Shown here: piece after piece, positions 8,438-16,023 of the stretch
How positions within the stretch are numbered: position 1 is the stretch's first letter
How the letters are laid out: each line of letters opens with the position of its first letter
Source of the DNA: Candidatus Cryptobacteroides sp.
GTDB taxonomy: Bacteria; Bacteroidota; Bacteroidia; Bacteroidales; UBA932
NCBI GenBank assembly: GCA_029257745.1
Contig: JARIAS010000015.1
Span: 1-49,680, forward strand
Direction: 5' to 3'
DNA: 49,680 nt
Made by a program: the position numbers and the translations under genes
The notes under the pieces: generated by a model
Databases searched by the model: none
What the model was told of the DNA's origin: nothing
The model's input: only the letters and a program-made list of their open reading frames with translations

Positions 8438-9289
8438 ATGTTAGAACAATTTAGAAATAAGCTCTTATACAAGATTAGGAACTTTAAAATGTCAATGAAG
8501 TATAAGATAACTTTAAGTCTTATGGCGATAGCCGTGATATTAACAATATCCAGTATTATATCCTTTGTTGAATATCTTAAGATGAGTAATTATGTATCTG
8601 ACCTTATTTCTGAAAATATTAAGAGTATCAATGAGGTGCAGAAACTTTCAGAATTTGCAAATGACTATAATCTAGCATTGTTAGCAGTTGTCGGTTCAGA
8701 TGATGAACATGCAAAGATACCAGAGTTTCATCAAGAAGACTTTATGAAATCCTGTGAGACCTTGAGGGAAAATTATGGTAGTAGCCATCTTACAGACTCT
8801 ATTATGTATGCCTATTCTGCCTATATGTTAGCATCTCAGGAGTTTAGTCATGTTCGGAAATCTACATTTATAGATACAAGGACTTGGTATTTTGGCCGCC
8901 TACAACCAATGTTTAATAAATTGATGGCAGATATATTATTGTTGAATGATAGTATATATAAAGATTTGTATAAAAATTCAGCAACTTTTGAACGTGGTTT
9001 TTATCGTAGTATAATACCAGGAGTTGTAGCCGTTATAGTTGGTATTGGATTAGTTTTCTTATTATTAGTATTTTTATTTATTTACTATATTGATCCTATA
9101 TATAAAATATTAGATGGCTTAAATAATTACAGGAGTTTTAATCACAAGTATTCATATACCTTTGATGGAGATGACCAATTAAAGGAACTCAATGAAGGAG
9201 TTCTTGAGTTGTGTAGTGAGAATCAGCAACTTCGCAATAGGTTAAAGAGAATGAAGCAGGAGCTTATTGCTGAACAGAATAAGAATTAA
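8438..9289 (+). CDS. Two-TM sensor-like membrane protein, function unknown, upstream of trkH
   Basis: I do not recognise a named family. The 283-residue protein has a basic N-terminus, TM1 at about 23-45, an extracytoplasmic domain of about 145 mostly helical residues, TM2 at about 191-218, then a cytoplasmic tail. The periplasmic part looks like the four-helix bundle of chemoreceptor/kinase input domains. The tail (YYIDPIYKILDGLNNYR, then GDDQLKELNEGV) resembles a HAMP linker and ends in a short coiled coil, LCSENQQLRNRLKRMKQEL. No kinase, cyclase or methyl-accepting output domain follows. Its stop is 10 bases before the ATG of trkH, and it shares a promoter with it. It may sense or scaffold the potassium transporter, or be a remnant of a histidine kinase. 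TM layout is secure; the function is not. Confidence 0.7.
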   Translation: MLEQFRNKLLYKIRNFKMSMKYKITLSLMAIAVILTISSIISFVEYLKMSNYVSDLISENIKSINEVQKLSEFANDYNLALLAVVGSDDEHAKIPEFHQEDFMKSCETLRENYGSSHLTDSIMYAYSAYMLASQEFSHVRKSTFIDTRTWYFGRLQPMFNKLMADILLLNDSIYKDLYKNSATFERGFYRSIIPGVVAVIVGIGLVFLLLVFLFIYYIDPIYKILDGLNNYRSFNHKYSYTFDGDDQLKELNEGVLELCSENQQLRNRLKRMKQELIAEQNKN

Positions 9290-9299
9290 GTTAAGGACT

Positions 9300-10754
9300 A
9301 TGAATATTAAGGCTATATCAAGAAATGTCGGAGCTGCACTATTGGTAAGTTCCCTTTTTATGTTTCTATCAGCAATAGTTTCTATACTAAATGGTAATGA
9401 TAGTGCCTTGGCTGCTATACTTATAAGTTTTGTAATAACCTTTGTTGTAGGAGTTTTCCCTTTTATTTTTGTAAGAAAAGCACCTGCAATAACACTCTTA
9501 GATGGTTATGCTATAATATGTTTAGCTTGGCTTTTGTCTTTCATCTTTGGAATGATGCCTTATCTATTGTGGGGTGGCCCTTTTACTGTTATAAACGCCT
9601 TTTTTGAAAGTGTATCAGGTTTTACTACTACTGGTGCGACTATATTAAACAGTATTGAAGACTTGCCAAACAGCTTACTATTTTGGCGTTCTTCAACTCA
9701 TTTTATAGGCGGATTGGGAGTTGTTGTATTTTTGTTATTAATACTACCTAGCTCTAATCCAGTGCGTTTACGTCTGGCTAATATGGAGTTGTCTTCATTA
9801 AGTAAGGATTATTACCATAGTAGGGCTAATAAAACATTTATAATATATACAAATGTATATTTAGGTCTAAATTTGCTTTCATTCCTTATGTATTATTTTG
9901 CAGGAATGTCTGCCTTTGATGCTATTAACCACGCTTTTAGTGTATGTGCTACTGGAGGTTTTAGCACAAAGAATTTTTCCATTGCATCTTTTGATTCAGT
10001 ACCGATAAATCTTATAACAATAGTTTTTATGTATTTGGCTTCAATACATTTTGGCTTATTATATTTTACGGTAATGAGTCGTTCTTTAAAGCCATTTAAG
10101 AATTCTGTCGTAAGATTTTACCTCAAAATTACTTTTGTATCAATATTGCTAGTATCAGTATTGTTAAAATATACAGACACTGTCAGCACATGGTCGAAAG
10201 CATTTATGGACGGTGCTTTTTATCTCGTTAGTATAATATCTACAACAGGTTATGCTATATCTGACAATGCCACTTGGCCTTATTCTATTACAATCTTTGT
10301 CTTTGTTATAGGCCTTATGTGTGGTTGTGCAGGTTCTACTACTGGAGGTATGAAGGCAGATAGGGTATATATTTTTTTGAAGTCCGTAAAAAGACAGATT
10401 CTAAGGATTACTCATCCCTCTGCAGTAGAGGAGGTACGTGTAGGTTCTAATATATTAAGGGACGAAGATATTAGTCCTCATGTATTGTTTATAGGTCTGT
10501 ATATTTTTATAGCCTTTTGTTCTATGACTCTCTTCTTGATGCTTGGTATGGATATGGATAATTCTTTTGCTGCTAGTGTTTCTGCTTTAGGAAATATTGG
10601 ACCAGGGCTAAAAACACTGGGAACATTTGGCAATTATAATGCTTTATCAATACCTGCTAAGTTGTTGTATTGTCTTGATATGTATTTTGGTAGGTTAGAG
10701 TTGTACCCCGTACTTGCTATTCTTTCAATTATTTTTAATAAGTTTTCAAAGTAG
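9300..10754 (+). CDS. trkH: TrkH/KtrB-family potassium uptake subunit
   Basis: An inner-membrane potassium channel-like subunit of about 484 residues. Four pore-loop repeats carry the selectivity-filter glycines: SGFTTTGATIL, CATGGFSTKN, STTGYAISD and ALGNIGPGL. FWRSSTHFIGGLGVVVF is typical TrkH. The open frame reaches back to a TTG at 9267 inside the previous gene; the ATG at 9300 is preferred because it is preceded by TTAAGGAC and gives a normal length without overlap. TrkH normally needs a cytosolic NAD/ATP-binding partner (TrkA or KtrA); none is encoded in this window. The immediate neighbours are the two-TM protein upstream and a helicase 3 bases downstream. Confidence 0.93.
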   Translation: MNIKAISRNVGAALLVSSLFMFLSAIVSILNGNDSALAAILISFVITFVVGVFPFIFVRKAPAITLLDGYAIICLAWLLSFIFGMMPYLLWGGPFTVINAFFESVSGFTTTGATILNSIEDLPNSLLFWRSSTHFIGGLGVVVFLLLILPSSNPVRLRLANMELSSLSKDYYHSRANKTFIIYTNVYLGLNLLSFLMYYFAGMSAFDAINHAFSVCATGGFSTKNFSIASFDSVPINLITIVFMYLASIHFGLLYFTVMSRSLKPFKNSVVRFYLKITFVSILLVSVLLKYTDTVSTWSKAFMDGAFYLVSIISTTGYAISDNATWPYSITIFVFVIGLMCGCAGSTTGGMKADRVYIFLKSVKRQILRITHPSAVEEVRVGSNILRDEDISPHVLFIGLYIFIAFCSMTLFLMLGMDMDNSFAASVSALGNIGPGLKTLGTFGNYNALSIPAKLLYCLDMYFGRLELYPVLAILSIIFNKFSK

Positions 10755-10757
10755 TAT

Positions 10758-12185
10758 ATGGATAGAGAGGACTTATTATACAGGCAGTTTATAGAGAATT
10801 TTAAGTATGAGCCGACGCAGGCACAGGATAGACTCTTTCATGATATAGCGGCATTCATATTGAGCAGTGATAGTGATATATTCCTATTAAATGGATATGC
10901 AGGTACAGGAAAGACTACTGTTTTATCTACTGTAATAGAAGTTTTAGCACAAAATCAATATCAATCTGTCTTATTGGCACCAACAGGAAGGGCTGCCAAA
11001 ACCTTATCTCGTTATGCAAACAGACCAGCATCAACTATTCATTTACATATATATAGGCAGAAGAATATTTCAGATCAAGGTTTAGGTGAGTTTACATTAT
11101 CATATAATAAGAATAAGAATACTCTATATGTTATAGATGAGATTTCTCTAATATCTATAGATAATGGAGAAAATAAGGCTCATTTTGGCACCGGTAATTT
11201 ATTGGAAGATTTAGTGTCTTATGTTCGCTCAGGAGATAATAATAAGATGATAATGTTGGGAGACTCTGCACAGTTACCCCCAATAGGAATGCTTGTAAGT
11301 CCAGCATTATCAAAGGAATATATGTCTTTTATCGGTGGTGTTACATATGCTCAATTAAGAGATGTTGTACGACAGAGTGAGGATTCTGCTATTTTGAAAA
11401 ATGCTACAAATATTCGCTATCTTATTGAAAAAGAAGATTTTCAGCCTGTAAGCAAATCGCAGCTACATATTGATATGAGCCTAGGCAATGAGATTGAACG
11501 CATTACTGGAGCAGATTTGATAGATTGTATTTCAGACGCTTATGCTAAATATGGCGAAGATGAATGTATGATATTGTGCCGTTCAAATAAAAAAGCTAAT
11601 CGCTATAATATGGGCATACGTTCTATGGTACAATATAAGGAAGAAGAGTTGCTGAAAGGGGATCAATTAATGGTGGTAAAAAATGCTTATAACTGTCTTG
11701 ATAAGGAGGCCAAGATAGATTATATTGCAAATGGAGATATTGCTAAATTAGTGAAAGTGAAGAACTTTACACAGAGATATGAGCTGAATTTTGCTGATGC
11801 TATTTTAGACTTTTCTGACTATGATATACAGATAAAGACAAAAATATGCCTTAATACCTTGCATTCGGAGTCTGCAGCTTTAACAAAGGAAGAACAGACG
11901 GCATTGTTTCAAGGAGTATGGCAGGATTATTCTCATTTAGGAGCAAAGTCTAAGATATATAAGGCTGTTAAGGAAGATCCTTTTTTCAACGCATTGCAGA
12001 TAAAATATGCACAGGCTATTACCTGTCATAAATCTCAGGGAGGACAGTGGGATTGTGTCTTTATTGATAATCCTTTTTGGCAGGACAGTTTAGCACTTGA
12101 TGATTTAAAATGGCTTTATACTGCTATGACAAGGGCTGTCAAAAAATTGTATCTAGTTAATTTTGATGATGCCTTTTTTGAATAA
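10758..12185 (+). CDS. RecD/Pif1-like SF1B DNA helicase
   Basis: A 475-residue SF1B helicase. Walker A is GYAGTGKTT at about 46-54, followed by LLAPTGRAAKTL (motif Ia), YVIDEISLIS (Walker B/II), MLGDSAQLPPIG (III) and C-terminal CHKSQGGQWDCVFID with YTAMTRAVKKLYLVN (V and VI). It unwinds 5'-3', probably in recombination or repair. It is far shorter than RecD2 and lacks a long N-terminal region, matching the roughly 470-residue RecD-like helicases common in Bacteroidota and related in layout to Dda/Pif1. It begins 3 bases after the trkH stop and is likely co-transcribed, although no functional link is obvious. Confidence 0.88.
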   Translation: MDREDLLYRQFIENFKYEPTQAQDRLFHDIAAFILSSDSDIFLLNGYAGTGKTTVLSTVIEVLAQNQYQSVLLAPTGRAAKTLSRYANRPASTIHLHIYRQKNISDQGLGEFTLSYNKNKNTLYVIDEISLISIDNGENKAHFGTGNLLEDLVSYVRSGDNNKMIMLGDSAQLPPIGMLVSPALSKEYMSFIGGVTYAQLRDVVRQSEDSAILKNATNIRYLIEKEDFQPVSKSQLHIDMSLGNEIERITGADLIDCISDAYAKYGEDECMILCRSNKKANRYNMGIRSMVQYKEEELLKGDQLMVVKNAYNCLDKEAKIDYIANGDIAKLVKVKNFTQRYELNFADAILDFSDYDIQIKTKICLNTLHSESAALTKEEQTALFQGVWQDYSHLGAKSKIYKAVKEDPFFNALQIKYAQAITCHKSQGGQWDCVFIDNPFWQDSLALDDLKWLYTAMTRAVKKLYLVNFDDAFFE

Positions 12186-12326
12186 TGAAGATAGCTTTAT
12201 AACAGATAAAAGATTTAATGCTTTTTAGTGTAACGATGTCAGTTATAACTCTATGTAAATAAGTAATCAATTGTCAGTTGGCCTAAATACTTATCTCTAA
12301 TTAAGTAAAGTTGGAAGACAAATTAT

Positions 12327-12334
12327 TATATTTG
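12327..12334 (+). promoter_or_regulatory. -7 promoter element for the DPP-IV-like peptidase
   Basis: TATATTTG, a perfect TAnnTTTG match, 57 bases before the ATG at 12392 in a 206-base gap that holds no gene and no visible terminator. TTG at 12311-12313 is too close to serve as a normal -33 element. Confidence 0.5.
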
Positions 12335-12391
12335 TGTGATAATATGTTATATAACTATCTTTAGTTAGAAATTTGTTTATTTTTTTATGTT

Positions 12392-14431
12392 ATGAAACAA
12401 TCCTTCCTTACACTATTACTCTTTCTATCTTCTATTTTATTATTGAAAGCTGCTGACTTTAATCAATTGCCTAAGTATAAAATATATGGTAGTGCTTTTG
12501 CTTTTACTTATAATGGTGAATATACAGGGCCTAAGGATTTTAGGATATATCCTAGTAAAGAGGCTTATAAAGTTAAGATTATAGCTAGTCCTGCAAAATA
12601 TGTAAAATATCCAATAAATGTAAATAATCTGGACAATCCTACTTATTCTCCCGATTCTACTAAGATAGCATATACAAAGGATAATAATCTATATGTATAT
12701 GATATAAAGTCAGCTACTCATAAGCAACTTAGTTTTGATGGCTCAGAACTTATACTAAATGGCTATGCTTCATGGGTTTATTATGAAGAAATTTTTGGTA
12801 GGCCTTCGCACTATAAGGCTTTTTGGTGGTCACCTGACTCTAAAAAGATAGCCTATTATCGTTTTGATAATTCAAATGTACCAATGTTCCCAATATATTC
12901 CGCTAGGGGGAAGACAGGCTTTATATCTGCTACCCGTTATCCCAAGGCTGGACAGCCTAATCCAGAAGTCAAGATTGCAATAGTTAATTTGGAAGAGGAT
13001 AATGTAAAGTGGCTTGATTTTAATGAAAAAGATGATCAGTATTTTGGCACCCCATTCTGGTCGGAAGATAGTGAGAAATTATTCGTATCTAGAATGCCAA
13101 GAGTGCAAAATACCTTAGAACTTTTTTCAGTATCAGCTCAAACTACTCATAAGACCTTGATATATAAGGAAACTTATAAAACATGGCTGAATTGGATAGA
13201 AGATATGTATTTTGGAAAGAAAGGTCTCTATATGGTAAGAAACTTTGAAACAGCTTGGGATCAATTGTATTATCTGTCTTATGATGGAAAGCAATTTGAA
13301 AGGCTTAGCGATGGAGAAAATTGGAGGATGAAGATAGCTCATATTGATGAGCATAATAAAAAATATTATTTTACTGCACAAAGAGATTCAAGGACTAGGG
13401 CGGCATTGTATGTTTTGGATAAGAATAGAAGGGTAAAAGCTCTTACTGATACTAATTATAATGTTTCATCTGTATTGTTTTCAGAAAATGCAGATTATGT
13501 AGTATATCAAATATCTAATTATAATACGCCTACACGTATTTTTATATCCAATGTAGTCGATACTAAACAAGCTAGTTATCTTGTGGCAGATCTGAAAACT
13601 GATGAATTTAATATTGAGAAATATGCAATAGCTCAGCCTATAACAATAATGTCAAGAGATGGCGTAAAGTTATATGCTAATGTGATTTATCCTTTCAATA
13701 TTGATACTGAAAATAAGCAGTATCCAGTGCATTTTCATATATATGGAGGACCCGATACACCTTTAGTTGAAGATAAATGGTCAAATCCTTTGTATAATAG
13801 TTGGTGGGCAGAAAATGGAATTATTCATGTAGTTGCTGATTGTAGGGCAGCAGGTCATAATGGCAGGGCTGATTTAGATCAGATATATAGGAAACTTGGT
13901 GAAGTTGAGGCTAGGGATTTTGTGGATTGGGCAAGATATTTTCAATCTTTGCCATATGTGAAAAAAGATAAGATAGCAGTAGATGGTTTTTCTTTTGGAG
14001 GAACAATGACAGCAAGCTTGGTAATCAGACACCCTGATGAGTTTCAATATGGCATAGCAGGTGGAGGAGTTTATGATTGGTCTTTGTATGATACTCATTA
14101 TACAGAGCGTTATATGGACACGCCTGCCAATAATCCTAAAGGTTATAAAGAGTCTGCTCTTATAAATCATGTTGCAGAATATAAGACAAGGATAGATAAT
14201 ACTAGCAAATCTTCTGTGGAGCCTGTTATGTTAAAACTTACACATGGTACTGCCGATGATAATGTTCATTTTCAGAATACTCTTCAATTAATAGATGCTT
14301 TGCAAGAGTCTGGGGCTAATTTTGAATTTATGATATATCCCGATGAATATCATGGATATAGAGGACGTAAAGGCTTGCATTCTTACTATGCAGACAGGAA
14401 GTTTTGGAAAAAATATCTATTAGAAAAATAA
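12392..14431 (+). CDS. Secreted S9B (DPP-IV-like) serine exopeptidase
   Basis: A 679-residue secreted peptidase with a signal peptide (MKQSFLTLLLFLSSILLLKA), an eight-bladed beta-propeller and a C-terminal alpha/beta-hydrolase. The catalytic triad is Ser534 in GFSFGG, Asp622 in HGTADDN and His654 in DEYHGY. The paired glutamates E132-E133 (in YYEEIFGRP) are the DPP-IV element that holds a substrate's free N-terminus, so release of N-terminal dipeptides is expected, probably with proline or alanine preference. The nucleophile elbow is GFSFGG rather than the classic GWSYGG. It is somewhat shorter than P. gingivalis DPPIV (about 720). It has its own promoter and terminator. It would work in the periplasm or at the surface, feeding peptide catabolism together with PtpA and the M20 dipeptidase elsewhere in the window. 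Confidence 0.9.
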   Translation: MKQSFLTLLLFLSSILLLKAADFNQLPKYKIYGSAFAFTYNGEYTGPKDFRIYPSKEAYKVKIIASPAKYVKYPINVNNLDNPTYSPDSTKIAYTKDNNLYVYDIKSATHKQLSFDGSELILNGYASWVYYEEIFGRPSHYKAFWWSPDSKKIAYYRFDNSNVPMFPIYSARGKTGFISATRYPKAGQPNPEVKIAIVNLEEDNVKWLDFNEKDDQYFGTPFWSEDSEKLFVSRMPRVQNTLELFSVSAQTTHKTLIYKETYKTWLNWIEDMYFGKKGLYMVRNFETAWDQLYYLSYDGKQFERLSDGENWRMKIAHIDEHNKKYYFTAQRDSRTRAALYVLDKNRRVKALTDTNYNVSSVLFSENADYVVYQISNYNTPTRIFISNVVDTKQASYLVADLKTDEFNIEKYAIAQPITIMSRDGVKLYANVIYPFNIDTENKQYPVHFHIYGGPDTPLVEDKWSNPLYNSWWAENGIIHVVADCRAAGHNGRADLDQIYRKLGEVEARDFVDWARYFQSLPYVKKDKIAVDGFSFGGTMTASLVIRHPDEFQYGIAGGGVYDWSLYDTHYTERYMDTPANNPKGYKESALINHVAEYKTRIDNTSKSSVEPVMLKLTHGTADDNVHFQNTLQLIDALQESGANFEFMIYPDEYHGYRGRKGLHSYYADRKFWKKYLLEK

Positions 14432-14436
14432 TTTGT

Positions 14437-14475
14437 TCAGGGCTATTTAACTTTATAGTGATAGCCCTGATATTT
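14437..14475 (+). terminator. Hairpin terminator after the DPP-IV-like gene
   Basis: TCAGGGCTAT pairs perfectly with ATAGCCCTGA (10-bp stem, 14-base loop; stem 14437-14470), followed by TATTTTT. The peptidase stop is only a few bases upstream. Its right arm merges with the first unit of the tandem array. Confidence 0.75.
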
Positions 14476-14683
14476 TTAAGTACAAGGGCTTAGTATCAGT
14501 ATAGCTAGTATGTTTTAAGCATAAGTCTTATCTATTCTGCTAACTATGAGCTTTTAAGCATAAGGGCTTAGTATCAGTATAGCTAGTATGTTTTAAGCAT
14601 AAGTCTTTTCTATTCTACTAGCTATGAGCTTTTATGCATAAGTTGTTTTATTGTATAGCTATGATATTTTAAGACAAGTATTT
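14454..14683. repeat. Degenerate tandem array, six ~39-bp units in alternating 38/40-bp pairs
   Basis: Two nearly identical 78-bp copies (14484-14561 and 14562-14639) differ by only a few bases. Each 78-mer is a dimer of shorter units sharing the core TATGnnTTTTAAGCATAAG. Unit bounds by eye: 14454-14491, 14492-14529, 14530-14569, 14570-14607, 14608-14647 and 14648-14683; the outer two are the most degenerate. The array fills the gap between the 3' ends of two convergent genes, has no open frame, no spacer/repeat pattern of a CRISPR, and no transposase nearby. Role unknown. Confidence 0.8.
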
Positions 14684-14686
14684 CTA

Positions 14687-15919
14687 TTATGATAAGTTTG
14701 ATAGCTTTTCACAAATGAAGTAATATTTGTCTTTCCAATTATTTATTGGATTGGCTATTTCACAGGCAAAGATATGTAGATTACTACTTGAGCCTAAGCC
14801 TAGTTTCTTTTTTAGCTCTTCGCTTTTCATATGTATATTTTTTGCTGTAAGTTCAGCATTGCAATATTTATTTTTAATAAGCTTAGAATTTGCCTTATTG
14901 ATAGGGAAAAAGTCTATTATTTTGAATAGCTTTCCATAATTTGCAAGTTCTTTCAGATTCATATCTTTTTCAGCTAAATAAAGATGAGTATTTGCAGCCA
15001 TCTTTTTTAGACCAAGTTTGCTGCAAGGAAGATTAAATAAGCCTGATTTGATTATGGATTTACTTGCTTCAAAGATATATAGATATTTATTTAGTTCTTT
15101 TAAGTCTTTGATATATGATACACTAAGATTATCTATATCTTCTTGTCTTAGACTTATAGAGTAGTTATCATCTTTTAGTATCAATGAGGTATCTTTTTGC
15201 TTGTCTCTTGACATTAGTACCAATATTTCCTTACATTCGGATTTCGTACTAAAAATATGTATTTCCTCTATATTATGGCATCTGTTTTTTATCATAGCAA
15301 TGTCAGCCATAGGGGATAGTTTGACTAAGACCTTGTTGCAATGCTCTAATAGAATGTCTTGTATATCAATAAGATTGGGGCTACACTCTTCTATCAGTAC
15401 AAGTTTTTTTCCCGACTTATCTCTTCTAGCTGGGTCTAAGAATATAAAATCAGGCTTGTATCGTTCTAAGACACTTAGTAGATTATCTTTCCTAATCTCA
15501 ATGTTTGAACATATTATATTTTCTATGGAAAGTGTCTTAAAATTTGCTTGAACAGCCTCAAATATAGCCCTATTCATTTCATTGTATATGACTTTATCTG
15601 CTATCTTGCTTAGAAAGAAGCTATCAACCCCAAGTCCTGCACATAGATCCATTATTATATGTGCATTGTGAGATTTGCATATTGATGCCTTATATTCGGC
15701 ACTTTCTTGTGAACTGCATTGCTGTGCAGATAAAATACTAGGATATATTAGCTTAGTATTGTTATACCAATCTTTTACCTTATGTTTTATGCTAGCTCTT
15801 GCCTGTATGGTATTTATAGCTAAGTCAAAGTCAAAGGTATATGTCTTGTTTTTAGCTAAAATTAACTTTGTAATATCAGCCTTTTCATTGTCTATAATAA
15901 ATTTTTCTAAGCTATTCAT
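14687..15919 (-). CDS. THUMP-like (PG_1098-type) class I SAM methyltransferase
   Basis: A 410-residue soluble protein. The N-terminal helical region (about 1-80) precedes a Rossmann methyltransferase core with motif I DLCAGLGVD (91-99) and motif IV DPARR (162-166), the latter in FIFLDPARRDKSGKK, a strong family signature. The C-terminal 120 residues correspond to the PG_1098 ferredoxin-like and THUMP-like domains known in Bacteroidota. THUMP-type domains bind structured RNA, so an RNA base, perhaps in tRNA, is the likely target, but I know of no assigned modification. It starts within about 5 bases of a perfect -7 element and may be translated from a leaderless message. It converges with the DPP-IV gene across the tandem array. 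Confidence 0.85.
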   Translation of the reverse strand: MNSLEKFIIDNEKADITKLILAKNKTYTFDFDLAINTIQARASIKHKVKDWYNNTKLIYPSILSAQQCSSQESAEYKASICKSHNAHIIMDLCAGLGVDSFFLSKIADKVIYNEMNRAIFEAVQANFKTLSIENIICSNIEIRKDNLLSVLERYKPDFIFLDPARRDKSGKKLVLIEECSPNLIDIQDILLEHCNKVLVKLSPMADIAMIKNRCHNIEEIHIFSTKSECKEILVLMSRDKQKDTSLILKDDNYSISLRQEDIDNLSVSYIKDLKELNKYLYIFEASKSIIKSGLFNLPCSKLGLKKMAANTHLYLAEKDMNLKELANYGKLFKIIDFFPINKANSKLIKNKYCNAELTAKNIHMKSEELKKKLGLGSSSNLHIFACEIANPINNWKDKYYFICEKLSNLS

Positions 15920-15923
15920 TCTG

Positions 15924-15961
15924 CAAAATTAGTTATAATATCATAATTTTAACTAATTTTG
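15924..15961. promoter_or_regulatory. Symmetric divergent promoter: 12-bp perfect inverted repeat containing two -7 boxes
   Basis: CAAAATTAGTTA (15924-15935) and TAACTAATTTTG (15950-15961) are exact reverse complements around a 14-base AT-only centre with one C. Each outer end is a perfect -7 box TAATTTTG, one per strand (minus 15931-15924, plus 15954-15961). They drive the THUMP-like methyltransferase leftward and the phosphohexomutase rightward. The leftward start site would fall at or next to the ATG at 15919; the rightward leader would be about 55 bases. The arms could also bind a dimeric regulator. Confidence 0.65.
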
Positions 15962-16023
15962 AAAAATCTTTGCCAAGCATTTAATTACAGAGAGGCATAA
16001 GTATAGAATAAAATAAATACAAT

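Noticed and set aside
9267..9299. TTG start of trkH overlapping the previous gene by 23 bases
   Set aside because: The ATG at 9300 has a plausible ribosome site (AAGGAC) and a normal family length.
14454..14683. CRISPR array
   Set aside because: Units are contiguous without unique spacers, alternate in length and no cas genes are nearby.
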